A stretch of DNA of 64,000 nt from Lithospermum erythrorhizon. Taxonomy: Eukaryota > Streptophyta > Magnoliopsida > Boraginales > Boraginaceae. Of this stretch, positions 39,030-52,290 are shown piece after piece. Position 1 is the stretch's first letter; each line of letters opens with the position of its first letter. Below the pieces are notes generated by a model that worked only from the letters and a program-made list of their open reading frames with translations, did no database searches and was not told the origin of the DNA. A program made the position numbers and the translations under genes. The stretch is from positions 682,001 to 746,000 of the forward strand of contig JADFUC010001346.1 in assembly GCA_019722365.1 (NCBI GenBank), given 5' to 3'.

Positions 39030-40200
39030 TCTCATACCATGTTTATTAGTCGAAGACAATGTCCAATCAGTTTTACATTTATTCCTCGTGCGAGTTTTAT
39101 TTGTCTGCTCTCTACACTTGCCAAAATATTCTTTTATTTACGGAGTTATAAATAAATAGGCCCTAGATTGGTCAAACATGGACTGACCTCACTAGTTTAA
39201 AGTGGTTCAGCTTGAACGTAAATATATTTCCAATTGAATTACCAAATCTAAATTCATAATAAATTACTGACAAGAATAAACGTGGATAAAAAAGAGTGCA
39301 TGCCTCAAATTCGACGGGCCACAATTTTTTGGGCTTTTAAGCGCTCTTTATTACTTCAAAACTCTCAACTTTTAATATCGAGAATCTAAAGGATTTCATT
39401 TATCGAATCGTTAATCTAAATCTCTGTTTCTTCATCCACTATAATATTTATTTTTGTCAAATAAAGCGTCCAAATCAAAACATTATTCATATATAAATTT
39501 TTGAAACTTATATATCAAAAATTAATATATTTGAACAACCATTTCGGTTAATCTAAATCACCTGGCCATCAAACATAACATTCAGAATTCCGGATGATGC
39601 GGTGACAATTACATATTAAAAATGGAATTATATATATGGTTCGTGTAATTGTGTGGATAATCCAACTCCTATATGCTTCATGTTGCACGCACCAAAATAT
39701 GATGACATGGAGTAGCTTTGATTTTCCTTTTAGCACTAAATCATTAAAATAAGCAAATATTTAGCCGATTCTCGATTATTTTAGTCATGAAGACACATAC
39801 ATCACAATTGCTTTATTTGTTTAGCATTAAAATTTGCAGTGTTTTCGAAATTTCAAAGAACGTGTCCTTTTTTTTCTTCCTAGAAATAATATGAGGAGTT
39901 ATATATTTTGAATTTCCTAAAGCTACGATTATTTTATATACTATTTTAAATGAAAAGTCAACCAAATAGATGTATTCACCTTAAACAGTCAATTAGTACC
40001 AAACTATATGGGTGGGAACTGGGAATAAGGTTATTGTGCAGGTTCAACAGGAAATCACTCAATGACCATATGTTAACTTGTTTAATAGTACAAAAAATAT
40101 ACTATAGTTCAATTAGTTTGATTTTTGACAAAAAACTTTTTCAAGTTTGTGTCAGATTTTACAGTTATGCATTCAAGTGGACCATAAAGGCCCCAAAAGC
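39030..40200. other. Intergenic DNA and FAF upstream region
   Basis: AT-rich, without a recognisable gene. A frame of 134 codons that runs to about 40354 has no family features and lies in the presumed FAF leader. CT-rich sequence from about 40240 to 40350 looks like a 5' UTR. Confidence 0.4.
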
Positions 40201-40372
40201 TACAACCTCATCACTTTTTGAGCACTACAAATTCACACCATTCCACCCCCTCATTTCTCATTCAACATCCTCTGTTTTCCCTGCCTCCTCTGCTTCTCTC
40301 AGTGTTCCAAATTCTCATTCAACTATATTACACAAAAATCTTCCTGTTTTATAAGATTGGTATTTGATAATC

Positions 40373-41260
40373 ATGTCAACAATAGTCTACCAAGGTCTTC
40401 ACTCATATTTTGAATCTCAATTAGTTGAGACAACTACTCTAAAACTGAGAGTAGCTAGCTGCATGGTCGGCTATGAAACCAAAGAAACAAAAGAAAAATG
40501 CCATATTCAAGAAACCAACTACAAGAATCCAAATCATCATGAATATAGTTGTTTTGGTTCCATTCAAAACCTTTCAAATGTTCCCTACACCCCAAAAGAA
40601 ACAACCCTCAAACAGAGCTCATATATCCACCCTTTAACTAACAAATCACCCAGACTCAGTCAGAAGAGCTTGGAACTTTGCACTGAAACTCTTGGAAGTG
40701 AAACAGGCTGTGATACAATGGATATCAGCATTCTGTCTCTCAATTCATCCGATAACACTCCGAATGTAAAGTCACCATCGAGTACAGATAGCCAAAAGCT
40801 TCCAAAACAAATGAAATCACTGAGAAGCAAAGCACACCGCAGTTTTCCACCTCCATTGACAACAATGAGGGGTCCCAATTCAATCCAAATTAGGCCATAT
40901 CGCGAAGAGGGCAGATTGGTAATCGAAGCCTTTGAAACTCCATCAAGAAACAGTTACCTACAAGCGGAAAGAAGCAATGGACGTCTCATTATCAGCTTCA
41001 TTAATGATTCCGCTAATAATCTTGAACCTGAAATGACCAATGAGGACAATGAAAACGATGTAATTGAGATCAATGAACATGAAAATGACCATGAAGGCAA
41101 TTATCACGAAGATTATGAACGAATCATGAACGAAGACATGGATGCTGAGGGTGAAATAAGCACAGAAAATATCCAAATTCCAGGCAGATACAATGAAAAT
41201 CAGCATGGGAATAAACCCTCATGTTTTTGGAGGAAGCCTTTGTGTGTGGCAACATCTTAA
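40373..41260 (+). CDS. FAF: FANTASTIC FOUR (FAF) family protein
   Basis: A single exon encodes 295 residues. The start is the ATG at 40373, giving MSTIVYQGLHSYFESQLVE, which matches the conserved FAF N-terminal motif; an in-frame extension upstream has no ATG. The FAF domain lies at about residues 157-211 and begins SFPPPLTTMRGPNSIQIRP, then REEGRLVIEAFETPS and LQAERSNGRLIISF. A strongly acidic Asn/Glu/Asp-rich stretch follows (about 220-265), also typical. Arabidopsis FAF proteins act in the shoot apex, where they repress WUSCHEL and modulate meristem size; this protein probably does the same. It lies between the GPI-protein and CHR12-type genes, as does FAF4 (At3g06020) in Arabidopsis. Intact, no intron. 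Confidence 0.92.
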   Translation: MSTIVYQGLHSYFESQLVETTTLKLRVASCMVGYETKETKEKCHIQETNYKNPNHHEYSCFGSIQNLSNVPYTPKETTLKQSSYIHPLTNKSPRLSQKSLELCTETLGSETGCDTMDISILSLNSSDNTPNVKSPSSTDSQKLPKQMKSLRSKAHRSFPPPLTTMRGPNSIQIRPYREEGRLVIEAFETPSRNSYLQAERSNGRLIISFINDSANNLEPEMTNEDNENDVIEINEHENDHEGNYHEDYERIMNEDMDAEGEISTENIQIPGRYNENQHGNKPSCFWRKPLCVATS

Positions 41261-41717
41261 AGTTTTCTTTTGGATTTCATAATCATTTCCGGAATTGTCC
41301 CACATTTTTTAACTTGGCAATTGACAATAATTTCGTTTTTTTTTTAATAACAATTTTTGTATTCCTTTTTTCTTTCTTTAAGATCTCCTTGCCTGGAACT
41401 CTGGAATGTTACTAGGTTTTCTCGTTAATCTCACATGCAAGTTTTTAGTGAAGTTTCAAGCATCCATCTGGTTTTCTGGGAATGAGAACTACTTGTACAA
41501 ACTTATCTTTGGATATAGTTTTTAGTTGCTCCTATGAGATCGGATCTTATTATACATTTTGTATACAGTGTCACACTTGTTTAAGAGAATGATTGCCATG
41601 ATTCTAATCATAAACATATAAAATGTCATATATAACATAATAAATGATGAAAAAAATGTGCCTGAATGATCCACCCAATGTATGTTGTGAAAGAAAAAGA
41701 ATTCATAATATCAATTC

Positions 41718-41732
41718 TATATATATATATAT

Positions 41733-41764
<32 letters not shown>
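41718..41764. repeat. (TA)n microsatellite downstream of FAF
   Basis: The run consists almost entirely of AT/TA dinucleotides with one G interruption. Confidence 0.95.
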
Positions 41765-41766
<2 letters not shown>

Positions 41767-43830
41767 TCTGTAGTTTGGTACGTATATATTGTGGCTATAC
41801 TCCTATATTAGCTAAACTCCACTTCAATTGCTGGAGACAAATGATTATGGATGGAGAAATTTTTAATTGCTTATTTTTTTTCGAGCATTATGCTTATATC
41901 ATTTTAGATCATTAATCGTCATTTTTAATTATTTGATCTAAGTCAAGATCGAATGATATTTTTTAATTTTTCCTACCTTTTATGTAAGAGATTTGCATTT
42001 AAATCCATCCTAGTATTAAATGTTTTTAGATTTTATAATCAGTTATCCATTGGACATGCCATTTTCAAGCAAATTTAAATGCAAATCAAAACTCATCTCA
42101 AATCATTACATAAATACCAAAATATCAAAGTAGTATTATTTAATCTGGCATACCATTTATATTGTATTGGGGCTGACATTTTATTTTCTTGTATAAATAC
42201 CTTTTATATGTTAGTTGTGGTATTATAATTAGTTTTCAATTATATTACAAATAGAATAGAAAATAACACATAAATATTTGAAATGAATTTATTTTTATTT
42301 TATAACAATCACCGACCAAACATGACATCTTTCAAGGTTTGTAAAATCAATTAAAATTATCTCAAATCTTCCAATAAATTGTGAATAATATCAAACTAAT
42401 TGTATAATATGTTAAGAATATAATGTCTGAGTATTTTATATTCATTTTCTAATTTTAATATGAAATGTTGTTACCGTAAAATGCTTTGAGCGCTCTTAGA
42501 AGAATAATTGTAAGCCTGTACTATTTGAATTTTTTAAACATATTTCGGCTGTTTTTACTTATCTTTTATGATATATCATATGCTCCAGTAGTCATGGTAA
42601 TTTAATTAATGTAATGAATACCATAGTACGTTAATCTCTATTTTAATTAAAGTCACAAAAATAAATCAAATCCCCCTCTCAAAAATCTCTCACGCACCCC
42701 ACCCCCCCCAAAATCCTCCCTCATATTTCACACCCCCAAATTTCAGAGACCTCACCGGTCCGTTTGATCAAACCAAACCTACCCCAAATCCCACAAATTC
42801 GACAAAAACTATTGAATTCAAAAACCTATCAAAAACCCATAAAACCCCCCAAAAAATATTCACAAGAACCCACTAAATTTGAATTACATAAAGAAAACGA
42901 AATATTAATCTCAGAATTGTGGTGAGACGAACAATTGTGAGTACTTTCAAAAGCGCAGAAGCGAGAAGATCGAAAATAAATGGCTAAGCATAAACTAATA
43001 AAGGTTTTTTAACTTAATTAACCTCGCTTTTTTGGAATACCTAAAGCTATGCTGGTGTGAATTAATTATGTTCGTAAATGGTCAGTTGTTTTTTTATTAT
43101 TGGTCGCGTATGCAAATTATAGTGTATGATATCTTACTTAGTATTTCAGTAAGTGGCCTTTCAATAAAAAATCCAATTTTATGTATTTAGTCTGTATTTA
43201 ACCTGTATGGGGGCAATGTTTAAGTTAAGCATACCTTCGAGTTTAAATTTAATAATGCGAATTAATGAAGGAAGAGCAGACGATAATCTCAACTACCCAA
43301 GCTCGAAATGATTAATAACAATATAAAGCGAATTAAATTTGATTAGTAAATAAAATAAAGAATATCCAGTGTTATGGGCAACACGACATTATTTTATTTT
43401 AACGAGCTTCTGCCTCCCTATCGCCGAATCGGCCGGCTTTCCGCGTAACCTCGGAATGGGCAGTATAGAATTAGCTCAAGAAATGTTTGATTACACACAA
43501 GCAACTTCTCTCAATACTATTATCAAACACCTAGCCTCCAACTAATTCCAGTTTTACCTGCTAAGGATTTCAACTCCTAATCAACCTGATTTCAGGGAAA
43601 CCCAAGAATATTACCTCGTGGATTTCACCCCAAACTTGGAATAAACCCTTACGCTTCCCACACGTAAGGATTTCAATTAATACAAATAAAGGATTTCAGA
43701 AATGTAATTTCATATTAACTAGGAACTCTACAAAAAAGATAATGACTAATAAATGTAGGAGTTAAGTGACTTTTTGACTTGATTTGGCAATGAATGCTCT
43801 GTGGTACTAGGTCAAAAAAGATTGGTAAAA
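41765..43830. other. Intergenic DNA; C-rich leader-like patch
   Basis: Mostly AT-rich. From about 42665 to 42960 there is a C- and CA-rich stretch resembling a 5' UTR, but no gene follows it. It may be the start of a decayed mobile element or pseudogene. Confidence 0.35.
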
Positions 43831-43859
43831 GTTGTCATGTTTTTGAAAAGCAAGAAAAT

Positions 43860-44085
43860 AAGTATAAGGCAATAAAATATGAAATGGGGGAAGAGCCAAA
43901 GATCGTGACCCCATCGGCACTGTGGGTCTCGATGAGCCCTCGACGGGCCAAGTGCAACGCTAAGCTCGCTTCGTAGACCCTATCGAGGTCTCTGGGTCTT
44001 AACACTGGGACTGTGGAACCCTTCCTCATGGTGTCTTTAATGGCTCCATGTTCTTCAAAATAAAGATTGCCAAGCCACTCTCGAA
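43860..44085 (-). pseudogene. Exon-like coding fragment of unknown origin
   Basis: The minus strand reads without a stop through EEHGAIKDTMRKGSTVPVL and on to LDRVYEASLALHLARRGLIE. The composition is clearly less AT-rich than its surroundings and looks like real protein. Further downstream on the minus strand the frame turns into AT-rich noise. I do not recognise the family. It may be a captured exon, a retrocopy fragment or one exon of a decayed gene. No neighbouring exons were found. Confidence 0.35.
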
Positions 44086-46770
44086 ACGAAATGATGCAGT
44101 TTGTACTTTAGACTTAACCATGAATCAATCTATACTTAGATTAGAAACCACGGACTATCGATTTTAAAACACAATAAGATTAAATCGCAAAAGTCATTAC
44201 TCTCTATATTTAAAACGCTAATATAATGATAGGAAGCTCATAAACGCCTATGAACAATAAAGAACATGAGCTCCTTTTGAAAGACTTGGCATTTGATAGA
44301 CTCATATCCATGAGCCTCCTAACATCCCGATCAACATTTTAAGCGCTTGAACATATTAAAGAATAAACCGAATACATATGTTCACTTGAAACTGGATTGC
44401 CCGATTAAATACCTTGGTTATTTTCTGGGCAGTTGTGGTTTGAATGTGGAACACCATTGTCCAACAAAGAGATAGTAGTTCAAGTGTTTAGAGTCGCTTG
44501 AGGTTATTTATGGAAAATGGGTATGAATATGTTTTAAGAAACCGCATTTCAGATTTTGTGTATTGCTCCAAAATAACATAAAGATTCTAACTGTGTAAAT
44601 AACACATCGAAGCTTCGTAATACAATTTTGTTAGTAGTAATTTTGCATCCATTTTATTCTCCTAAAACACATTGATATATATACTAATATATGGGTTACT
44701 TCACGATAACGTGGCCCCATGGATAAAGGTCCTGATTCTAAAGTTACACAATCTGATGAAGATGATCTCAGAAAGTAATTACTTGTTAATTCATGTGATT
44801 TATAAATACCTGCATTAGATGATTCTCTCCTTCAATTAAAAATTACTATTGGCTAAGAGATATCTTATATTCTCAGACGTTAAAAATAAAATTAACTGAT
44901 CGCCGGAGTATTTATGATTGTTCTACACGGGTCACACTTTTCGTGTCCGACGTATGCAGTGTGTTCTCGACCCAAGTAGGATATCGGGACAGACCGAATA
45001 TCTCAAAGACCCGCCAAGAAAGAAGAAAAGAACGCATCACTACAACCTTTGCCTGCTATAACTATCTATCGACGATTAAATCGCAGGTGAGTCCAATACG
45101 ATCAATACCCCGTATTGCAGAGTCCATCGGACTATCAGAATCACTGGTTATTAGCGACCCGTACCATCATAACATTGTATGATCCATTATCTTGGCCATC
45201 AAAACATTTTATTCCTATCGATATATTTTTCGCTCCCAGAATACATGAATAAAAACACCTACAATACGTAATACACTAGTTCCCAAGGAGGTGGTATTGA
45301 TTGCCACCATATTGCCAGTAGCTATGTATAGTCTATTTTGTTGTATGCTCATATACGCTATATGATAAACCGTAATGCAGAATTAATTATTCGGTAAAAT
45401 GTTTAGACTAAGTGTTAAAAAGTGGCTTTTGATATAATAAAGAAATTATTTGAAATGAGAAACTTTAATATAGAATAGTTATGTAATTGAATTTTGTTTC
45501 TTTTAAGTTATTTTTGATTATTATGTTTTGATATATTGTTGGTTGTTTTTATCAATCGCTTCAAAATAGTACGTTGTGTTTTTATGAAATAGATACAATC
45601 GCATGTAAGAAAGCGGATTTCAATATGTGGTTAGATACACCTGAAGGTAACGCGTATTTGCCATGGCTATTGGGGTGAGCTACTAGTATTGAAATTGATA
45701 CACTAAATGAACTAATTTTGTAGTTTGAATATCCTGAGTTTAATACACTTATTATTTATTTACTGTTAATTAACATTTTGCTCAATTCAATACGCTATCA
45801 TTTTAGGTCATTGAATATCAGGATTACTTTAGGTTGTTTCATGGAATAATGTCATGTCAATATGAATGGGCTTACAATCATGATTTTCTAGGGTCAGGTA
45901 TTCCAATAACAGTTCAGTATGTTGTATAACATTTTGGATTATCGAATACTAACATCTTATTAAATGTTCCGCCAAAGCAGAGTTTAGAAAAAAGGCTACT
46001 GACATCCTCGACCAACTTTCAGATAGGCTTCGATACAAAAGGACGCGGATGACAGGTCGAGGATCCAAAGGAATACGGACTCGTGAAGCGGGCAATGCAT
46101 ATCAGCGCATTTAGGACGAAATACAAACCTTTAGCAGTTAGCAGATGATTGATAAAGCTGCAGCGGAGTCGGAAACATGGGGACGAAAGATTTGGAACAC
46201 AACAAGATACGGAATGGTTTCTCAAGAAAAAAGTCTCGGTGAAAACATATTAGACGAATGAATCGTAGTCATAGACACGATCATAGATACTTTTCTTTTG
46301 TGATATGATATTTTTTTTGGTTGATGCTTTTCTTTATGATATGATATTGATTTCTTGAACTTAATGCAGCTTACAAATTGGTATTCATTAATCATGTATT
46401 AATACCTACACTATGTTTCAAAGAGGGTATATCAAATTTTAAAATAAATAAAAATTTCGTACTAGGAAAATAAATAATGTGTCGAGATAAGAAATATATA
46501 ATACCATTATAAACTTCGTTTAAATTTTTAAAATTGTGTTCTACATATGGAAGTCCAATAGAAACACAATTCCAAATGCATTTGAGAAATCTTTCAAAGA
46601 CCCATTTAAAGGATCGACATTCTCATCGCATAAGCGCAAAGACTAAAACGGTTGTGTACTCCCAAGGGGTGGTCAATCCCACCTAAAATGCCTACATAAA
46701 AAGAAAACATTATTATTTAGATTTAAACAAAATACAAGGATATAGACTAAGGAGGGATTTGAATTGGGGC
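44086..46770. other. Decayed repeat-like intergenic DNA, no gene seen
   Basis: GC-richer islands (about 44890-45180 and 46010-46225) alternate with AT-rich DNA. Short frames in these islands have no recognisable family. I suspect old transposon bodies but can define no ends. Confidence 0.3.
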
Positions 46771-46779
46771 AAATATAAT

Positions 46780-47420
46780 TCATACAATCGCTTGTTCGAA
46801 TCGCGGATATTGAGATCGGGCGCGGTCAGTTTCTAAGAACTACCACTTCTGATTGCTTCCGACGGAAAGAGGGAATTTAACTTATGGCGTAAAGAACAAA
46901 ATCAGGAAGTCGCTAATAAATTGAGCAAAGAAAGCGGCTTTTCCAAAAGAAAGACCCAAGTGAGTCCAAAAGGACACGAAAATCAAAAATACGCAGTGAT
47001 ACCGAGAAGACTTCAAGCTTAAAGAGAGGAAAACCGTTTTATCGCTTCTTACTATGCGATACACTCACTATTTGTAATTATTCTCCTCAACTTTTAAAAT
47101 AAAGGATCTTTTGTGTTTAGGTTACCACTCTTCACTCACGCTTGCCTTCTCGACGAATTAAACTTTGTCAACCCCTAACCGTTACCTTGGAAACGCTGCT
47201 ATAGGGTTCGCTTTTACGCTTTCTAATAGAAGAAACGAAGATAGTTGTATATAGAATTAGCCGATTGTCCGGCACGAAAAGAATCGCTTTGTTCTCAAGG
47301 CCTAAGGAAGTTCTTTTTTGTTTTGGCAAGGCCCCCTTAATCGACGACTGCTTTACCACAAGCCCAAATAGCATCGGGTATCAAGCAGACACCTAATAGC
47401 CCTCGCGGAGTATCATTTTT
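46780..47420. other. Organelle-like insertion (possible NUMT)
   Basis: The segment has a higher GC content and word use (for example AAGAAAGCGGCTTTTCC and GGCAAGGCCCCCTTAATCG) typical of plant mitochondrial DNA rather than of the AT-rich surroundings. Open frames of 60-68 codons occur on the minus strand without a recognised gene. The call rests on composition and style only. Confidence 0.3.
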
Positions 47421-50400
47421 CCCAGATGAGATCAAAACTAACAAAATTACCAAATTTTCAGACATCTTATCCGCCAAGAGCCGGATGAACACTCAAAGCT
47501 ACACGGTGCAATACTTGGAACTATAATTTTGTATCATTTTAGCCGTCATTGCCCCTTCAAAAGTATCAAGGGCAAGTTAAAACAACACTCCTGGCGTAAA
47601 ACATACAAATGATATTATGCATGAGACAAATAATACAGCAAAAATAGTATCCTGTGTATTATTTGTTTTAAAGCAATACCTACTTTTAACCTAATTACCT
47701 AGCAGTATTATGATACTACGTATAGATGGGATATAAAACTAACCTTCATACCAATATCGCATGAATTCCAAATAGGCTTCTGAATAATAGCATGACGAGT
47801 GTCAAGACTAACCGTGTCATATAAAGGCAAGAGACCAACTACGAGTGTAAGGACCAACTCTTGGTAACACTCCGTATCGATAAAATTGAAATGTTTCATG
47901 GTTGTCAAATAAAAACCAATCTAACTCAAAGAGAAAACATCATCGTCGAAAGAAACCTGCCAATAGCGTAAAATAAAGAATTCAAAGATAGAAACATTTC
48001 TATGGATATTACATGTAAATATCGAATACCATAGCATGAGCTTCTCTGGGGCCGGGATCTAATACCTTGCTTAAAACTAATATTACACTGAATACTGACC
48101 TAATATTGGCTGCATAACATTATAAACTAATCTTATATATTCTATATTATTATCCTGACATAAATAATACCAAATAAGGCCAAAATTGAATCTAGTGGGC
48201 AATATAAGCACCAATTAGTAAACTATACAAGAAAAACTCAAAAATGGATTTACACTTAGCTGATTAGTCATAATACTTCATTTTTATTTATTTCAACATT
48301 GACACATTTTCACCTTTGAAAAATAAACTAAGAAACGTGCTAGACTTAATGTAAATGTGTCATTCCACATTTTGTGTAAAATTAAATCAGATAAAAGGAC
48401 TATTAATTGAGTTAGATTGCTGTAATAAACATGCTTCATTTCATATGAATCTTTATATCAATATTTTTGTTTTGATGAGTATTTTATTACATTCATCCAT
48501 GTGTTGTATGTTGTTGACTTAGCTCTTGAAAGGGCAAAAAACAGTACTCGTACAATATTATTCGTAATTTATAATCTTTGTACATCAAATTACTGTACGG
48601 ATATGACAGGAAAGATACATGTAAGAACTTTTAAGAAGATGCTCATTATTCAGAAGTAGTACTGAAATGAACCTGCACTAGCTTTTTATTACTCCATAAA
48701 AAAAATTATGTGATGTCTCTTCCCTAATCTAACAGTCTAAAGTTCCCAAGAGAAATAATATTTTAATATTTGTAGGTCATGTATGCATGTACTCATGTGT
48801 GTGAGTAGAAACACATAGTACGTTCTTGAGAAAAGAAAATGTTTGTGTATCAATGGCTCTTAGGATGGAGGAATGAAACACAAAAAAGAGGAGCTGGCAT
48901 TTATTTTAGAATCAATAAAGATTCATATATTGTAGAAATAGTACAATGTTGTCTGGTAATTTGACAGATTGTTAATAACTTTATTTGAAACCTATGTGCA
49001 ATGTATGAACTGTTATTAATGATCTTTGAATAATCTGTCTTTTGCCTGGGAAGATTTTCTAGTACTGATACTAGGTTTGAAAATTGTAACGATTATTCTC
49101 CAAATGTTTGGTACCTAGTACTCCGTATTCGTTCATTGTTCGCCGTTATTATCTCAATAATAATGAAAATGTCTTTCATTATGGTATATTGTATTCAAGT
49201 CGAAATGGAGGCTGCGGAAATTAAGGTATATTTTACTATATCTACCGAAGGAAATAATCGGAATGACTATTACTATGATCATTTTTAATAGGATGTCTAG
49301 TTTTTTCAGTTATCAAAATTAATAAATAAAAATTCTTGATATTTAAGACAAATTTGACATTTAATTAAGTATGCTAATATTTTATTACTGATTCTTCCAA
49401 TCTTAACGTTTACGCTTATGTTGCTTTTTCTTGTTTCTGAAAGATAGTGAACATTTGGCCAATCTTTAAAGCCTTTCATTTAAATACTTCCTCAAACTGG
49501 AAACTTTATGAAAATGTAGCTTATGAAAAAAATATATTTGGTTTCATTAATTAAGAGTATATTTGACAAAATATGGTGTAAAACAGATTAAGCGATAAAT
49601 AATTTGAATAAAATAAAAATTGATTAAGTAACAAACATTAAAGATTGGAGGGAGTATTAAACATTAATAAGTGAAACATCAAGAATAATAGTAACACTCA
49701 AGACAGGACAAGATTAGGAATATCACTTATAAAAGTAGCACAAATAATCATATGGATTAGTGATAAACAACAAATTAAACTTGCCAAAAGGGTTAGGGAA
49801 AGTGAAAGTTGATTACCAGAAAAAGAAAGGTGGAGATGCATGTGTTTAGCAACTGGTTTAACCTTGAGAGGGCTTAACCTCACCATCTCACATTATATGG
49901 TAATGAAGTTTGTTGAATATTATTATTACTTAACTACACAATTGTCATGTCCCTTTGTCCTTGTCTGATTTAACTATTAGATGGTGGCTCCGGTATTTTT
50001 CAATAATTCATATTCTTTTATTAAACTAATCTATGCATGGCTGACATAAGCATGTAATGCAATAAACTAGAAAAGGAGGGCATTTCTCAACTTTTTTTTA
50101 CCACCGAGTTAGTGCAATCTTTTTTGGGTTGCTATTATTGGTAAATTGAGATTATTTTATAGAAGCTAGGGCATCCATATTGGGGAAAGCCAAGCAAGGA
50201 TGTGACGCTGCAAATTGGGGGTTTTAATTATCAAAGGATAATTGATTGCAAAGTTGTTTATAGTTTATACATACATCGAGCCAAGTAAATAAATCATTAT
50301 AGTATCTTAGCAAATTGATAATTGAGGTACTAGGTTATCTTTACAGACAATTTCCAGGTACCACACGATCCGCTCGAATATGAATCTAAAAAATCAGCAT

Positions 50401-50740
50401 AATTGATCATATATGCCATTCTCGCTATCGTTTTGATGTACTATAGTTCAATATAGTAGAATGTCATTTCAACTCAAGTTGAAACGTATAAATAAGAAAG
50501 TCCCAATACTAGCTTATATATGATTAGAGTCAAGATTTGGTAATGCTAGTGTCGATTCTAAAAACTTCAAATTGGTACATACATAACAAGAGAATAATTC
50601 ATAATTTGTAGTTTATAATCCAGTAGTAGTATATAAGATGGTAACGCGTACTGCCCACAAAAAATTGTCATGGGATTTGTGGCGCGTAAAGGTTGTTTTT
50701 TTTCAATCTTTGGGTTTTTTTTTTCAATTATTATTTTTTT
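47421..50740. other. Intergenic DNA with a Stowaway-end relic
   Basis: A single MITE-like end, GATTGGAGGGAGTA, occurs at 49643-49656 without a clear partner. Otherwise AT-rich, with no gene seen. Confidence 0.4.
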
Positions 50741-52290
50741 AATTATCAACTATAGTAAAAACTCGATAAATTAATACTCGATTATTTAATAAACTCTCTA
50801 ATAAGATACTCCCTCCATTTCAAATTAATCACGCTTTATTACATGTCGCTGATCACAAATTACTTTTTATTCACTAATCCGAAAATATGTGTCTGATATC
50901 AGAGAGTTATAAAAAGGATTCACGCTGCCTTGCCCACGCAAATGGTCACGATTCAAAGCGCCAAGTGGTCTTTTTTCGTTTTTGATTTTTTCCTTTTCTC
51001 GATTATCATTTTTTTAATACCGAGATACTACAATAGAAACTCGATAAATTAATACTCGATTATTTAAAACTCTATAAAATATTTTTTACCCTTCCTACCA
51101 AGGAGCAGGCGCTAAATTAATAACCAGAATTTTTTCATTCATTTTTCATTATTTCACGCACGGTCATATACGATTATGCTTTTTTGGTAGTGAGTAATTC
51201 AACCAACTATCGGTTACGACATCGCCTCGCCTGCCATCTGGCTGTGCACTTACGGTCGCGCGGGATTGCCGGCACGTGATTTTTTTTCCCTTTTTAGATT
51301 TTGGGTTTTTATTCAATTATCATTTTTTTCAATTATCAAATATGTGTAAATTACAATTAATACTGACATTTAAATTTAACTCTCCAGATAATATTTTTGT
51401 TCATCCCGACTCGAAAATAGGTGCTAAAATTACTACTCCCAGTTTTTCGCTCATTTTTCTATTATTTCTATATAATTTAGACTATTTTTATCTTTTAAGA
51501 ATATTTTTTCTTTTTTTAACGGTTGTTTTTCCAATTATCAACTGTAATAAACTCGATAAATTAATACTCGATTATTTAATAAACTCTTTAAGCATAATAT
51601 TTTGGCCCCTCGACTGTGAGGCGTGCTAAATTAATACCCGCGCTTTTTTCGCTCATTTTCTTATTATTTTCTACACGGTCATATGCAGGACCGTATGGTT
51701 TTTTTTTTTAATATTTCAAACCAATCATTGAATTGAACATCGCCTCTTCCACATTCGACATGCACTTACGGTTTCCGATCATTTGCAAGTGATCGCTTTG
51801 TGGTTTATTTTTTTTCCTTTTTTCGATTTTTAAGTGCTTCAATTATCATTTTTTCCAAATTATCAACTATAGTAGAAATTCCATAAATTAATACTCAATT
51901 ATTTGTCAGCCTCCAAGATAATATTTTGTCCTGCCCACTGGTGGTAAATTAATAATTCGTAATTTTTTCATTTTTCTTTATTATTTTACGCATGTACTAC
52001 ATAAGACGCGTTTTTTTTTTGGTTCCTTTTTCAGGTGATTTTTTTTCCTTTTTAACGGTTGTTTTTTCAATTATCAACTACAATAGAAACTCGATAAATT
52101 AATACTCGATTATTTAATAAACTCTCTAAGATAATATTTTTGGCCCCTCTTGACTCGGGGATAAGGTGCTAAATTAATAATTCGTGCTCTTTTTCGTTCA
52201 TTTTTCATTATTTCTACGCATGATCATATTGGATCGGAGCTTTTTTTTTTAGTAGTCACCCAACTATCAATAGAATATCGTCTCGCCTGG
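50741..52290. repeat. Tandem array of ~200-330 bp units, about six copies
   Basis: ACTCGATAAATTAATACTCG or a degenerate form starts near 50761, 51039, 51345, 51551, 51878 and 52089. Units also share TTTTTTCATTCATTTTTCATT, a GCTAAATTAATAA word and a GC-rich tail around CATCGCCTCGCCTG. Some units lack part of the tail, which explains intervals of 206-327 bp. The core word is related to the ends of the element at 799-1476. A lone Stowaway-like end (CTCCCTCCATTTC, about 50809) sits inside the first unit. Confidence 0.8.

Noticed and set aside
39950..40354. 134-codon open frame upstream of FAF
   Set aside because: No family features or codon bias, and it overlaps the CT-rich presumed FAF leader.
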